From an uncultured beta proteobacterium (GTDB lineage Bacteria; Pseudomonadota; Gammaproteobacteria; Burkholderiales; SG8-41): DNA of 43,049 bases. Made by a program: the position numbers and the translations under genes. Shown here piece after piece: positions 18,904 to 27,248 of this stretch. A model generated the notes under the pieces. It had not been told where the DNA came from and did no database searches. It saw only the letters and a program-made list of their open reading frames with translations. Where the stretch lies: NCBI GenBank assembly GCA_903905655.1, contig CAIVHG010000004.1, forward strand, positions 1-43,049, given 5' to 3'. Positions within the stretch are counted from its first letter, which is position 1. Each line of letters opens with the position of its first letter.

Positions 18904-19863
18904 ATGAATTCGAGCGGCCATCCGAGGTCGATGCGGGATTCCAGGGGGTTCTCAGGGCCTGCCAGGCAAACCGGCTTTCAGAATTATTTCCTGCTGTCGC
19001 AAGCTTCCTCGCGCGCAACGTCGCGTTTCCAATACGCGATCCTGGTTTCGCTTGCGATGCACATCTTCGTCCTGTTCGGCCTTGGCATACGCCCGCACCT
19101 GCCCAAGCTCGACGCGCTGCCGCCGGCGCTGGACGTCGTGCTGGTCAACGCCAGATCCGAAAGCCGCCCCGACCAGGCGCTGGCGCTCGCGCAGCACAAC
19201 CTGGACGGCGGCGGCAATACAGACGCGGAGCGTCGTATCAAGAGCCCTCTGCCGGTGGCTCCGCGCGATCGCGAGACGAGCGTGCTGAGCGCACGGGCCC
19301 AGCGCGTGGAGCAACTCGAGCAACAGGCGCGAGCGCTGCTCACGCAGATCAAGCCGGGTCCGGCAGTCGCGAGCGCGCCCGAGGCGCCGCAGCCTAAATC
19401 CGAGCCCGGCACGCAACAGAGCGCCTCACAGCTCATGAGCCGCAGCATGGAGATCGCGCGCCTCGAAGGGCAGATCTCCAAAGACATGGATTCCTATCAG
19501 AAACGCCCGCGCCGCCGCTTCATCGGCGCGCGAACTCAGGAATACCGGTTCGCGCGCTATGTCGAGGACTGGAGGCTCAAGATCGAGCGCACCGGGACGC
19601 TCAATTATCCGCAGGCCGCGCGCGAGCAGAAGATTTACGGCAGCCTGCAGCTCACGGTTTCGCTGCGGCCGGACGGCTCCGTGGATAACATCGAAGTCAA
19701 CCGCTCGTCCGGCAAGAAGATACTTGATGATGCCGCGATCCGCATCGTGAATCTCGCCGCGCCTTATGCGGCCTTTCCGTCCGATATCGCGAGCGACACC
19801 GACATTCTGAGCATCACCCGCACCTGGACCTTCACGAATTCCGATCAGCTGTCGACGGAATGA
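18904..19863 (+). CDS. TonB-family energy-transducing protein
   Basis: 319 residues in the TonB layout: short cytoplasmic N-terminus, one membrane helix (about 44-62), a long periplasmic region with a Pro/Gln/Glu-rich linker, and a C-terminal TonB domain (about 225-315). That domain contains LNYPQAAREQKIYGSL, RPDGSVDNIEV and SSGKKILDDAA. The membrane helix has S49-x3-H53, the spacing of the Ser/His pair TonB uses with ExbD. No exbB or exbD is nearby. A TTTCCA-N17-TACAAT promoter-like pair (18869-18897) would start transcription at about the ATG, implying a leaderless message; an ATG at 18934 is an alternative start. It could be a full TonB or a TonB paralogue. Confidence 0.88.
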   Translation: MNSSGHPRSMRDSRGFSGPARQTGFQNYFLLSQASSRATSRFQYAILVSLAMHIFVLFGLGIRPHLPKLDALPPALDVVLVNARSESRPDQALALAQHNLDGGGNTDAERRIKSPLPVAPRDRETSVLSARAQRVEQLEQQARALLTQIKPGPAVASAPEAPQPKSEPGTQQSASQLMSRSMEIARLEGQISKDMDSYQKRPRRRFIGARTQEYRFARYVEDWRLKIERTGTLNYPQAAREQKIYGSLQLTVSLRPDGSVDNIEVNRSSGKKILDDAAIRIVNLAAPYAAFPSDIASDTDILSITRTWTFTNSDQLSTE

Positions 19864-19928
19864 GCGTTCTGCGCTCAAAGTCGCGCATACAACGACGCTG
19901 AACCCGCCACCGCATTCCCATACACCCC

Positions 19929-20774
19929 ATGACCGATCACTACGCCGTCGTCGGCAATCCGGTTGCGCACAGCGTGTCGCCGCTGATCCACGCGCAGTTC
20001 GCGCTGCAGACCGGGGAGGACATTGATTACGTGAAGCTGCTCGCGCCGCTCGACGGATTCGCCGAGTGCGTTGCGCAGTTCAGGGCGAGCGGCGGCAAGG
20101 GCGTGAACGTGACGCTGCCGTTCAAGATCGAGGCGTACCGGCTGGCGACGCGCTTGAATCCTGCCGCGCAGCAGGCACAGGCGGTCAATACGCTGAAGTT
20201 CGAAGGCAATGACATCATCGGCGACAATACCGACGGGCGCGGGCTCACGCGGGACCTGGAGGTCAATCTGGGTTTTGCCATCGCCGGCCGGCGGGTGCTG
20301 CTGATGGGAGCGGGCGGCGCCGCGCAGGGCGTGCTGGCGCCGCTGTTCGCGCAAAAGCCCGCTGTGCTGATGATCGCCAATCGCACGCTGGCGCGCGCAC
20401 AGACGCTCGCCGACAGCTTTGAGCGCTCGGGCTGCTGTGCGGCGGCAAGCTACGAAGCGCTTGCAGGTTCACAGTTCGACCTCGTGATCAACGCCACTTC
20501 GGCGAGCGTCGCGGGCGCGCTGCCGCCGCTGCCGCCGCGCCTCTATGCGAGCGGCGCGCTGGCCTATGACATGATGTACGCTGCCGAGCCCACGTTGTTT
20601 CTCAGATCAGCGCTCGCTTGCGGCGCTGCGCGCATTGCCGACGGCATTGGCATGCTGGTCGAGCAGGCAGCGGTCTCGTTCCAGGTGTGGCGCGGCGTAT
20701 GCCCCGACACCAAACCGGTGCTGGAGAAACTAAAGGGCGAGCGGCCGGACTGGCGCAATGCGGGGCAGCCATGA
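19929..20774 (+). CDS. aroE: Shikimate dehydrogenase (NADP+)
   Basis: 281-residue enzyme of the aromatic amino acid pathway, reducing 3-dehydroshikimate to shikimate. The N-terminal substrate domain has VVGNPVAHSVSPLIH and VNVTLPFK with catalytic K66. The GDNTDGRG segment supplies D102. The NADP-binding loop GAGGAAQGVLAPL and the segment NRTLARAQTLA follow. The C-terminus (DGIGMLVEQAAVSFQVWRG) is standard for AroE. The ATG has no strong Shine-Dalgarno sequence. mtgA follows 19 bp after the stop, so the two are likely co-transcribed. Confidence 0.97.
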   Translation: MTDHYAVVGNPVAHSVSPLIHAQFALQTGEDIDYVKLLAPLDGFAECVAQFRASGGKGVNVTLPFKIEAYRLATRLNPAAQQAQAVNTLKFEGNDIIGDNTDGRGLTRDLEVNLGFAIAGRRVLLMGAGGAAQGVLAPLFAQKPAVLMIANRTLARAQTLADSFERSGCCAAASYEALAGSQFDLVINATSASVAGALPPLPPRLYASGALAYDMMYAAEPTLFLRSALACGAARIADGIGMLVEQAAVSFQVWRGVCPDTKPVLEKLKGERPDWRNAGQP

Positions 20775-20793
20775 GCTGTAATTCAATCCACGC

Positions 20794-21498
20794 ATGGAAG
20801 CGCGGCGCATGATGGGGCGTGCAATACGCGGCGCGCTGCTGCTCGCGCTCGCGCTGTTCACGCTGATTCAGCTGTGGTTCTGCGTGCAGGTCTGGTACTG
20901 GAGCGATCACAACCCCGCTTCCACGGCTTTCATGGACGCCCGGCTCGAGCGCATGCGCGAGCAGAACCCGGCCGCAGTGCTGCAGCATCACTGGGTGGCC
21001 TACAACCGCATCTCGCCCAATCTCAAGCGCGCGATCATCGCTGCCGAGGACGCGAAGTTCCTCGATCACGAGGGCTTCGACTGGGAGAGTATCGCCAAAG
21101 CATCCGAGAAGAATCTGAAGAAGGGCAGGATCGTTTCCGGCGGCTCGACCATCAGCCAGCAGCTCGCGAAGAACCTGTTTCTCTCCGGAGAGCGCACCTG
21201 GTGGCGCAAGGCGCAGGAGGGCCTGATCACGGTCATGATCGAAAGCCTCATGAGCAAGCGCCGCATACTCGATATCTATCTGAACGTCATCGAATGGGGG
21301 GATGGCGTATTCGGCGCTGAGGCGGCGGCGCGCTATCACTTCGGGACGGTGGCAGCGGCCTTGTCCGCGGAGCAGGCGGCGCAGCTCGCCGCCATGGTGC
21401 CGAGCCCGCGGCGCTATCGCGCCGGCACCGACACTCCATACCTGCAGCATCGCACCGAGATCATACTATCGCGCATGCCGGGTGCCGCCGTGCCCTGA
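20794..21498 (+). CDS. mtgA: Monofunctional peptidoglycan transglycosylase
   Basis: 234-residue GT51 glycosyltransferase that polymerises lipid II without a transpeptidase domain. One N-terminal membrane anchor (about 10-28) precedes a periplasmic catalytic domain with AAEDAKFLDHEGFDWESI (catalytic E85). GGSTISQQLAKNLFLS, the RKAQEGLITVMIES segment and YLNVIEWGDGVFGAEAAARY follow. All conserved GT51 motifs are present and the length is typical. ATGs at 20809 and 20812 are alternative starts that would shorten the pre-anchor segment by five or six residues. It converges on the kor cluster, with a terminator lying between. Confidence 0.96.
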   Translation: MEARRMMGRAIRGALLLALALFTLIQLWFCVQVWYWSDHNPASTAFMDARLERMREQNPAAVLQHHWVAYNRISPNLKRAIIAAEDAKFLDHEGFDWESIAKASEKNLKKGRIVSGGSTISQQLAKNLFLSGERTWWRKAQEGLITVMIESLMSKRRILDIYLNVIEWGDGVFGAEAAARYHFGTVAAALSAEQAAQLAAMVPSPRRYRAGTDTPYLQHRTEIILSRMPGAAVP

Positions 21499-21560
21499 GG
21501 CACGCCTGTGGTGGTACGCAGGCTGCCGTTGGCGGTGCTGATTCAATAGCCGGGATGGGC

Positions 21561-21592
21561 AAAAAATTCGGCCGCTGAGGCAGCGGCCGAAT
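21561..21592 (-). terminator. Intrinsic terminator for the kor cluster
   Basis: An 11-bp perfect stem (21566-21576 with 21582-21592, arms ATTCGGCCGCT/AGCGGCCGAAT, loop GAGGC) is followed on the minus strand by a run of six T (A at 21561-21566 on the plus strand). It lies 44 nt beyond the korB stop and could also stop mtgA transcripts less efficiently. Confidence 0.85.
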
Positions 21593-21607
21593 TGCAAGCA
21601 CAACGGT

Positions 21608-21629
21608 CGCGCCGGGAAACCCCGGCGCG
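21608..21629. other. GC-rich hairpin after korB
   Basis: Perfect 9-bp inverted repeat (CGCGCCGGG/CCCGGCGCG) with a 4-nt loop, six nt beyond the korB stop and just before the intrinsic terminator. It has no T-tract of its own. It may protect the 3' end of the message. Confidence 0.5.
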
Positions 21630-21635
21630 TGAGCG

Positions 21636-22691
21636 TCAGCGCAGCGCGGCGTTGATCTTCTCGAGGGCGACGTTGCCGGGACACAGTTCGCGTTCCGACA
21701 GCCGGTTGAGCGGTGCCTCGATGGTGTCCAGGTGCGCGTGCATGTCATCGGCATCGGGGTTTACGTAGAGCAGCCCGGTCACCACCTCGCCCGCCGCCGC
21801 GCGCTCCTGCAGGTAGTTCATCGCCTTGATGCGGTCGGTGGCGTCGAAATCCGGAGCCAGCTTGCGCAGGGGCGTTACCGAGCCGTCGTGTTGCGTGATG
21901 GTGGTGATGGTGCCCGGCTCGTAATCGGCAGTGAGCGGGTCGCGGCTGGAGATGAAATCCAGGCGGTTCACCGCTTCGTTGTGCTCGCGTACGTAATCGT
22001 AACTCTTGGTCGAGCCGGCGTGGTTGTTGAACGCTATGCACGGCGACACCACGTCGATGAACGCAACGCCGCGATGCTCGATCGCCGCTTTGATGAGCGG
22101 GACCAGCTGCTTCTTATCGCCCGAAAAACCGCGTGCGACATAGGTCGCGCCGAGTTGCAGCGCCAGCCCCACCATGTCGATCGGAGAATCCGCGTTCACC
22201 ACCCCGCGCTTGGACTTGGAGCCCTTGTCGGCGGTCGCCGAGAACTGGCCCTTGGTCAGCCCGTAGACGCCGTTGTTCTCGACGATGTAGACCATGTTGA
22301 CGCCGCGGCGCATGCAGTGCGCGAACTGGCCGAGCCCGATCGAGGCCGAATCGCCGTCGCCGGATACGCCCAGATAGAGCAGCTCGCGGTTGGCGAGGTT
22401 GGCGCCGGTCACTACAGATGGCATGCGGCCGTGCACGCTGTTGAAGCCGTGCGAGTTGCCTAGAAAATAGTCAGGGGTCTTGGAGCTGCAGCCGATGCCC
22501 GAGAGCTTGGCGACCTTGTGCGGCTCGATATCGAGTTCCCAGCACGCCTGGATGATGGAAGCCGAGATCGAGTCGTGGCCGCAGCCGGCGCACAGCGTGG
22601 AGATCTTGCCTTCGTAGTCGCGCCGCGTGTAGCCGAGCGTATTGCGGTGCAGCTCGGGATGGTGCAGCAGGGGTTTCGCGAGATAGGTCAT
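21636..22691 (-). CDS. korB: 2-oxoacid:ferredoxin oxidoreductase, beta subunit (probably 2-oxoglutarate)
   Basis: 351-residue thiamine-diphosphate and [4Fe-4S] subunit. Four candidate cluster cysteines are C34 and C37 (TLCAGCGHDS), C68 (SGIGCSSKTP) and C218 (SPCIAFNNH). The TPP/Mg segment reads GVSGDGDSASIG, then VENNGVYGLTKGQ. It catalyses CoA-dependent oxidative decarboxylation of a 2-oxoacid with ferredoxin reduction, together with the alpha subunit encoded just upstream. The 54-bp gap to korA indicates one operon. Two-subunit enzymes of this type are usually 2-oxoglutarate oxidoreductases, but substrate cannot be proved from motifs. The terminator at 21561-21592 closes the operon. Confidence 0.92.
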   Translation of the reverse strand: MTYLAKPLLHHPELHRNTLGYTRRDYEGKISTLCAGCGHDSISASIIQACWELDIEPHKVAKLSGIGCSSKTPDYFLGNSHGFNSVHGRMPSVVTGANLANRELLYLGVSGDGDSASIGLGQFAHCMRRGVNMVYIVENNGVYGLTKGQFSATADKGSKSKRGVVNADSPIDMVGLALQLGATYVARGFSGDKKQLVPLIKAAIEHRGVAFIDVVSPCIAFNNHAGSTKSYDYVREHNEAVNRLDFISSRDPLTADYEPGTITTITQHDGSVTPLRKLAPDFDATDRIKAMNYLQERAAAGEVVTGLLYVNPDADDMHAHLDTIEAPLNRLSERELCPGNVALEKINAALR

Positions 22692-22745
22692 GTCGTAGCC
22701 TGGAGCGGATATGAGTGGATGCGTATGGGTTTTCGCGAGCCGCCG

Positions 22746-24584
22746 TCAGGAGGCCGTCTTCTTGATGGGAACCACGCTGCGCGAGGAGGCATGCTGCGAG
22801 ATCTGATCGACGATGAAGCGTGCGGTGATCGGCGTGCCGTCGTAGTGCAGGACCGACAGCAGTCGCGACGGATTGATCTTGGCTTCGTTGACCAAGAGCG
22901 TCTTCAGCTGGGCGTCGCGGTTCTGCTCGACCACGAACACCCAGGGATGCGCAGCCGCGAAATCGGCGATCTCGTTGTGGAACGGGAAGCCGCGCACGCG
23001 CAGCGCGTTGACGTGGATGCCGCGCTCTGCAAGCACGTCGAGCGCTTCCTGCATGGCGGGGCTGGTCGAGCCGTAGAAGATCGCGCCGAAGCGTGCGGGC
23101 TTCGCCGCCGGATAGAGCAGCGGCGCCGGCAGCAGCGTCTTGGCGGTCTCGAACTTGCGCAGCAGGCGTTGCATGTTGTCGACGTAATCGGGGCCGCGCT
23201 CGCTGTAACGGGCGTAGCGGTCCTTGGTGGTGCCGCGTGTGAAATAGGCGCCGCGGCTCGGATGCGTGCCGGGGAGGGTGCGGAAGCAGATGCCGTCGCC
23301 ATCGGCGTCCAGATAGCGGCCGAAGTCCCTGCCGGTTTCCAGCTCTTCCTCGCTCATGACTTTGCCGCGGTCATAGACCTGCGCATCGTCCCACTTCAGG
23401 GGCTCGCACAGCCGCGTGTTCATGCCGATGTCCAAATCCGTCATCACGAAGATCGGCGTCTGCAGGCGTTCTGCGAGATCGAAAGCCTTGGCCGTCAGTT
23501 CGAAGCATTCCGCCGGGTCCTCAGGGAACAGCAGCACGTGCTTGGTGTCGCCGTGCGAAGCGTAGGCGCAGGAGATGACGTCGGACTGCTGGGTGCGGGT
23601 CGGCATGCCGGTGGATGGTCCGCCGCGCTGCACGTTGATGATGACGGCGGGGATCTCGGCAAAGTGGGCGAGCCCGATGAATTCGGTCATCAGGGAAACG
23701 CCGGGGCCTGAGGTCGAGGTGAAGGCGCGTGCGCCGTTCCAGCCGGCGCCGATCACCATGCCGATCGATGCCAGTTCGTCTTCCGCCTGCACCACTGCAA
23801 ACTTGCGTTTTCCCGTCGCGGGGTCGACGCGGTAGGTCTGGCAGTGCTTGGTAAACGCCTCCGCGACCGAGGACGAAGGCGTGATCGGATACCACGCGCA
23901 GACCGTCGCTCCGCCGTAGACTGCGCCGAGCGCCGCGGCACTGTTGCCTTCGAGAAATATCTTGTTGCCCACGGCATTGGCGCGCACTACGCGCAGCCCG
24001 AGCGGGCAGGGCAGGTGCTCCAGCGCGTAGTCGCGGCCGAGGCGCAGCGCCTTCACGTTCGACTGCAGCAGCGTTTCCTTGCCTTTGTACTGTTCGGAGA
24101 ACAGGCGCTCGATCTCGGTGGGGTCCATCTCGAGCAGCGCCGACAGCGCGCCGACGTAGATGATGTTCTTGAACAGCTGGCGCTGGCGCGGATCGGTGTA
24201 GGTTGCGTTGCAGATCTCGGTGAGCGGCATGCCGATGACCTCGATGTCCTCGCGCAGCTTGGACTTCGGCATCGGCTTGGTGTTGTCATAGAACAGATAG
24301 CCGCCGGCCTCGATTTCAGCGACGTCAGCATCCCAGGTCTGAGGATTCATCGCCACCATCAGGTCGACACCGCCGCGCCGCGCCTGGTATCCCGCCTCGT
24401 TGACGCGCACTTCGTACCATGTTGGCAGGCCCTGGATGTTGGAGGGGAAGATGTTGCGCGGCGACACCGGCACGCCCATGCGCAGGATGGCGCGCGCGAA
24501 CAGTTCGTTGGCCGATGCCGAGCCCGAACCGTTGACGTTGGCGAATTTGACGACGAAATCGTTGATGGATGAAATGCGTTTCAT
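22746..24584 (-). CDS. korA: 2-oxoacid:ferredoxin oxidoreductase, gamma-alpha fused subunit
   Basis: 612 residues with the gamma domain fused ahead of alpha, the usual KorA form. The gamma part (about 1-190) has NVNGSGSASANELFARAILR and GGVDLMVAMNPQTWDADV. The alpha part (about 195-612) begins GNSAAALGAVYGGATVCAWY, followed by PITPSSSVAEAF, QAEDELASIGMVIGAGWNGA and the TSGPGVSLM loop, the 2-oxoacid/CoA-site region of this family. The C-terminal domain ends in VEQNRDAQLKTLLVNE. It starts 34 bp after korC and ends 54 bp before korB, so the order korC-korA-korB is a single unit. It is cytoplasmic. Confidence 0.93.
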   Translation of the reverse strand: MKRISSINDFVVKFANVNGSGSASANELFARAILRMGVPVSPRNIFPSNIQGLPTWYEVRVNEAGYQARRGGVDLMVAMNPQTWDADVAEIEAGGYLFYDNTKPMPKSKLREDIEVIGMPLTEICNATYTDPRQRQLFKNIIYVGALSALLEMDPTEIERLFSEQYKGKETLLQSNVKALRLGRDYALEHLPCPLGLRVVRANAVGNKIFLEGNSAAALGAVYGGATVCAWYPITPSSSVAEAFTKHCQTYRVDPATGKRKFAVVQAEDELASIGMVIGAGWNGARAFTSTSGPGVSLMTEFIGLAHFAEIPAVIINVQRGGPSTGMPTRTQQSDVISCAYASHGDTKHVLLFPEDPAECFELTAKAFDLAERLQTPIFVMTDLDIGMNTRLCEPLKWDDAQVYDRGKVMSEEELETGRDFGRYLDADGDGICFRTLPGTHPSRGAYFTRGTTKDRYARYSERGPDYVDNMQRLLRKFETAKTLLPAPLLYPAAKPARFGAIFYGSTSPAMQEALDVLAERGIHVNALRVRGFPFHNEIADFAAAHPWVFVVEQNRDAQLKTLLVNEAKINPSRLLSVLHYDGTPITARFIVDQISQHASSRSVVPIKKTAS

Positions 24585-24618
24585 GTCTGGACTTTCCTAT
24601 CCTCTATGCGAGTGGCGA

Positions 24619-26445
24619 CTAGGCGGCCTTGCGCTGCTGATTGGGGCGGCAGCCGGGTCCGGCATGCGTCATCTTGATCAGCGATTTCTGCATGTCCCAG
24701 GCGCCGGTCGGGCAGCGTTCGGCGCACAGGCCGCAATGCAGGCACACATCCTCGTCCTTGGCCATGATGCGGCCGGTCTTGAGCGGCGTCGACACGTACA
24801 GGTCCTGCTCCTTGTTGAGCGCCGGCGCGTTGAGCCGGGCGCGCAGATCCGGTTCTTCGGCATTGGCGGTAAAGGTGATGCAGTCCATGGGGCAGATGTC
24901 GACGCACGCGTCGCATTCGATGCACAGCTTGGGCGCGAACACCGTCTGTGCGTCGCAGTTCAGGCAGCGCTGCGCTTCGGCAAGCGCAAGCTTGGGATCG
25001 AAGCCGAGCTCGACTTCGACCTTGATGTTCTTCAGCGCGATCTTTTGATCCTTGAGCGGCACCTTGTAGCGCTGGTCGGGCGAAATCGAATTGTCGTAAC
25101 TCCACTCGTGGATGCCCATCTTCTGGGACGACAGATTTACCAGCGGCGACGGGCGCTGCTTGATGTCTTCGCCATTGCACAGCTTGTCAATCGAGATCGC
25201 AGCTTCGTGGCCGTGGGCGACGGCCCAGATGATGTTCTTGGGGCCGAAGGCCGAGTCGCCGCCGAAAAACACATGCGGCAGCGTCGACTGCATGGTGACT
25301 TTGTCGACCACCGGCATGTCCCACTTGTCGTCGAACTCGAGCCCGATGTCGCGCTCGATCCAGGGGAAGGCGTTTTCCTGGCCGACCGCGACCAGCACAT
25401 CGTCGCACTCATAGTGCACTTCGGCTTCGCCGGTGGGCACCAGGCGGCGGCGCCCCTTGGCGTCGTACTCCGCTTTGACTTTCTCGAACATGACGCCGGT
25501 CAGCTTGCTGCCCGAGTGCGTGAATGATTTCGGCACCAGGAAATTGAGGATTGGGATGCCTTCGTGTTCGGCATCTTCCTTTTCCCAGGGCGAAGCTTTC
25601 ATTTCCTCGAAGCCCGAGCGCACGATCACTTTGACGTCGGCACCGCCCAGGCGTTTTGCCGAGCGGCAGCAGTCCATCGCCGTGTTGCCGCCGCCGAGCA
25701 CGATCACGCGCTTGCCGATCTTGTCGATGTGGCCGAAGGAAACGCTCGACAGCCAGTCGATGCCGATGTGGATATTCTTCGCTGCCTCGGTGCGGCCGGG
25801 AATCTCGAGATCGCGTCCGCGCGGCGCACCGGTGCCGACGAAGACGGCGTCGTATTTGTCCTGCAGCACCTTCTTCAGGCTGTCGATGCGCTGTCCGCTG
25901 CGGAACTCGACGTTCATGCCGAGTACATAGCCCACTTCCTCGTCGATCACCGACTCGGGCAGGCGGAATTTTGGAATCTGGGTGCGAATCATGCCGCCGG
26001 CGCGCTTGTCGCCGTCGAACAGCACGATGTGGTAACCCAAAGGCGCCAGATCACGCGCCACCGTGAGCGATGCCGGGCCGGCGCCGATCAGCGCGATGCG
26101 CTTGCCGTTCTTCTTGAATGGTCCCTTGGGAATCCTGCCGCTGATGTCTTCTTTGAAGTCAGCTGCGACGCGTTTGAGCCTGCAGATTGCGACTGGCTCC
26201 GGCTTCTCGCCGTTGTTTTCCTCGACGCGGCCGCGGCGGCACGCCGGTTCGCAGGGACGGTCGCAAGTGCGGCCGAGGATGCCGGGAAACACATTGGATT
26301 CCCAGTTGACCATGTAGGCATCGCCGTATTTGCCGGCGGCGATCATGCGGATGTATTCGGGAACGGGCGTATGCGCTGGGCATGCCCACTGGCAATCGAC
26401 GACCTTATGAAAATAATCAGGCTGCTGTATATCGGTGGGCTTCAC
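24619..26445 (-). CDS. korC: Fe-S flavoprotein, NAD(P)H:ferredoxin/acceptor oxidoreductase subunit (GltD-like with C-terminal 2x[4Fe-4S])
   Basis: 608 residues from a GTG with AAGGAG at 26456-26451. The N-terminal GltD-type cysteine region has C18, C22, C61, C65 and C69. An FAD site (IALIGAGPASLTVARDLAP, about residue 115) and an NAD(P)H site (VIVLGGGNTAMDCCRSAKRL) follow. The C-terminus has two ferredoxin-type clusters, C508-x2-C511-x2-C514-x3-C518-P and C568-x2-C571-x2-C574-x3-C578-P. Upstream of korA and korB it fits the third subunit (KorC) described for 2-oxoglutarate:NADP+ oxidoreductase of denitrifying aromatic degraders such as Azoarcus evansii, passing electrons between ferredoxin-level clusters and NADP+. 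It could instead be a NADPH-dependent glutamate-synthase-like subunit of another complex. Confidence 0.85.
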   Translation of the reverse strand: MKPTDIQQPDYFHKVVDCQWACPAHTPVPEYIRMIAAGKYGDAYMVNWESNVFPGILGRTCDRPCEPACRRGRVEENNGEKPEPVAICRLKRVAADFKEDISGRIPKGPFKKNGKRIALIGAGPASLTVARDLAPLGYHIVLFDGDKRAGGMIRTQIPKFRLPESVIDEEVGYVLGMNVEFRSGQRIDSLKKVLQDKYDAVFVGTGAPRGRDLEIPGRTEAAKNIHIGIDWLSSVSFGHIDKIGKRVIVLGGGNTAMDCCRSAKRLGGADVKVIVRSGFEEMKASPWEKEDAEHEGIPILNFLVPKSFTHSGSKLTGVMFEKVKAEYDAKGRRRLVPTGEAEVHYECDDVLVAVGQENAFPWIERDIGLEFDDKWDMPVVDKVTMQSTLPHVFFGGDSAFGPKNIIWAVAHGHEAAISIDKLCNGEDIKQRPSPLVNLSSQKMGIHEWSYDNSISPDQRYKVPLKDQKIALKNIKVEVELGFDPKLALAEAQRCLNCDAQTVFAPKLCIECDACVDICPMDCITFTANAEEPDLRARLNAPALNKEQDLYVSTPLKTGRIMAKDEDVCLHCGLCAERCPTGAWDMQKSLIKMTHAGPGCRPNQQRKAA

Positions 26446-26845
26446 ATCCTCTCCTTGCTACTGCTTGCGGGGGGGGCGCGTATGCGGCGCAATGTTTTTT
26501 AACCATGCTACATGGCACAGCTTGAGCGTTGAAAAAGTGGCGCCATTTTACGCCTCAGAATCGGCGCTGAAAAGCTTTTACTTTCAAGCACTAGTGTGCT
26601 GCGCGGGTATGGGCGCAGGCGTCAAAATTCGACTCGCTGATAGGGTTACTGATCAAGTCTATTATTTAAAAGGGAAATTCGGTCGATCCAGGGTGCGCGC
26701 ACTATACGCTGCATGAGCCCATAGAAGCCTTGATGTTGAGCAAGCGCGCGTTCGATCTTCAAAGGAGTTTGAAAGTGCGGCGCATGATCTGCGCGCTAAA
26801 ACCTGTTTCATCAATTTCCGCGGGTACGACAGCGATCAGGGATGC
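26446..26845. other. Intergenic region upstream of korC
   Basis: About 400 bp with no gene I can support. It is visibly richer in A/T than its surroundings (for example 26640-26680). It holds the korC Shine-Dalgarno sequence (26451-26456), a run of eight G on the plus strand (26469-26476) and a short palindrome CCATG-CTA-CATGG at 26503-26515. I could not find a convincing sigma-70 promoter on the minus strand, although this is where the kor promoter should be. The short open frame at 26435-26716 (+) shows no recognisable motif. Confidence 0.5.
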
Positions 26846-27220
26846 CTATTCGGATTTTTTTTCTGGGGTGTTCGCTGCGGGGGCCTTCGCTTTGGGCGAC
26901 CGCGCGGGACGACCATAAGGCTCGATCACCAGTTTGTCGCCGCGCAGGTAGATCTGGACGCGCAGGTTGAGAAAGCCGTGACGCAGGCCGTCGAACTCGC
27001 GCTTGGGATCGGCGAGATAGCTGCGAATCTGATCGAAGGCCAGCAGCGCAATGTGATCGGTGCGGATGTTGCGGAGGCTCACACCGACGTCTTTTTCGAT
27101 TTCCTGCACCAGCCAATCATCGTCGACGATGCGCAACTCAGTCACGCCGCGGAAACGCCGTGCCGCGGGCCGCAGGCGTACGCGGTGATGAAAACACTGC
27201 GTGAGTCGGGAGGGCATCAT
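26846..27220 (-). CDS. Hypothetical protein with acidic core and Lys/Pro/Ala tail
   Basis: 124 residues from the first of two adjacent ATGs (27220 or 27217). I do not recognise the family. The core (about residues 25-100) looks like a folded alpha/beta domain: FRGVTELRIVDDDWLVQEIE, SLRNIRTDHIALLAFDQI, then LRVQIYLRGDKLVIEPYGRP. The last 20 residues are Lys/Pro/Ala-rich and unstructured in appearance. No signal peptide or membrane segment. It begins 28 bp after the stop of the small Lys-rich gene, so the two are likely co-transcribed. The frame is open much further upstream (to 27466), but that part overlaps the small gene and is very Arg-rich, so I reject it as coding. Confidence 0.65.
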   Translation of the reverse strand: MMPSRLTQCFHHRVRLRPAARRFRGVTELRIVDDDWLVQEIEKDVGVSLRNIRTDHIALLAFDQIRSYLADPKREFDGLRHGFLNLRVQIYLRGDKLVIEPYGRPARSPKAKAPAANTPEKKSE

Positions 27221-27248
27221 AGTGCAAGGGGTCGCGCGGCGGCGTTCA

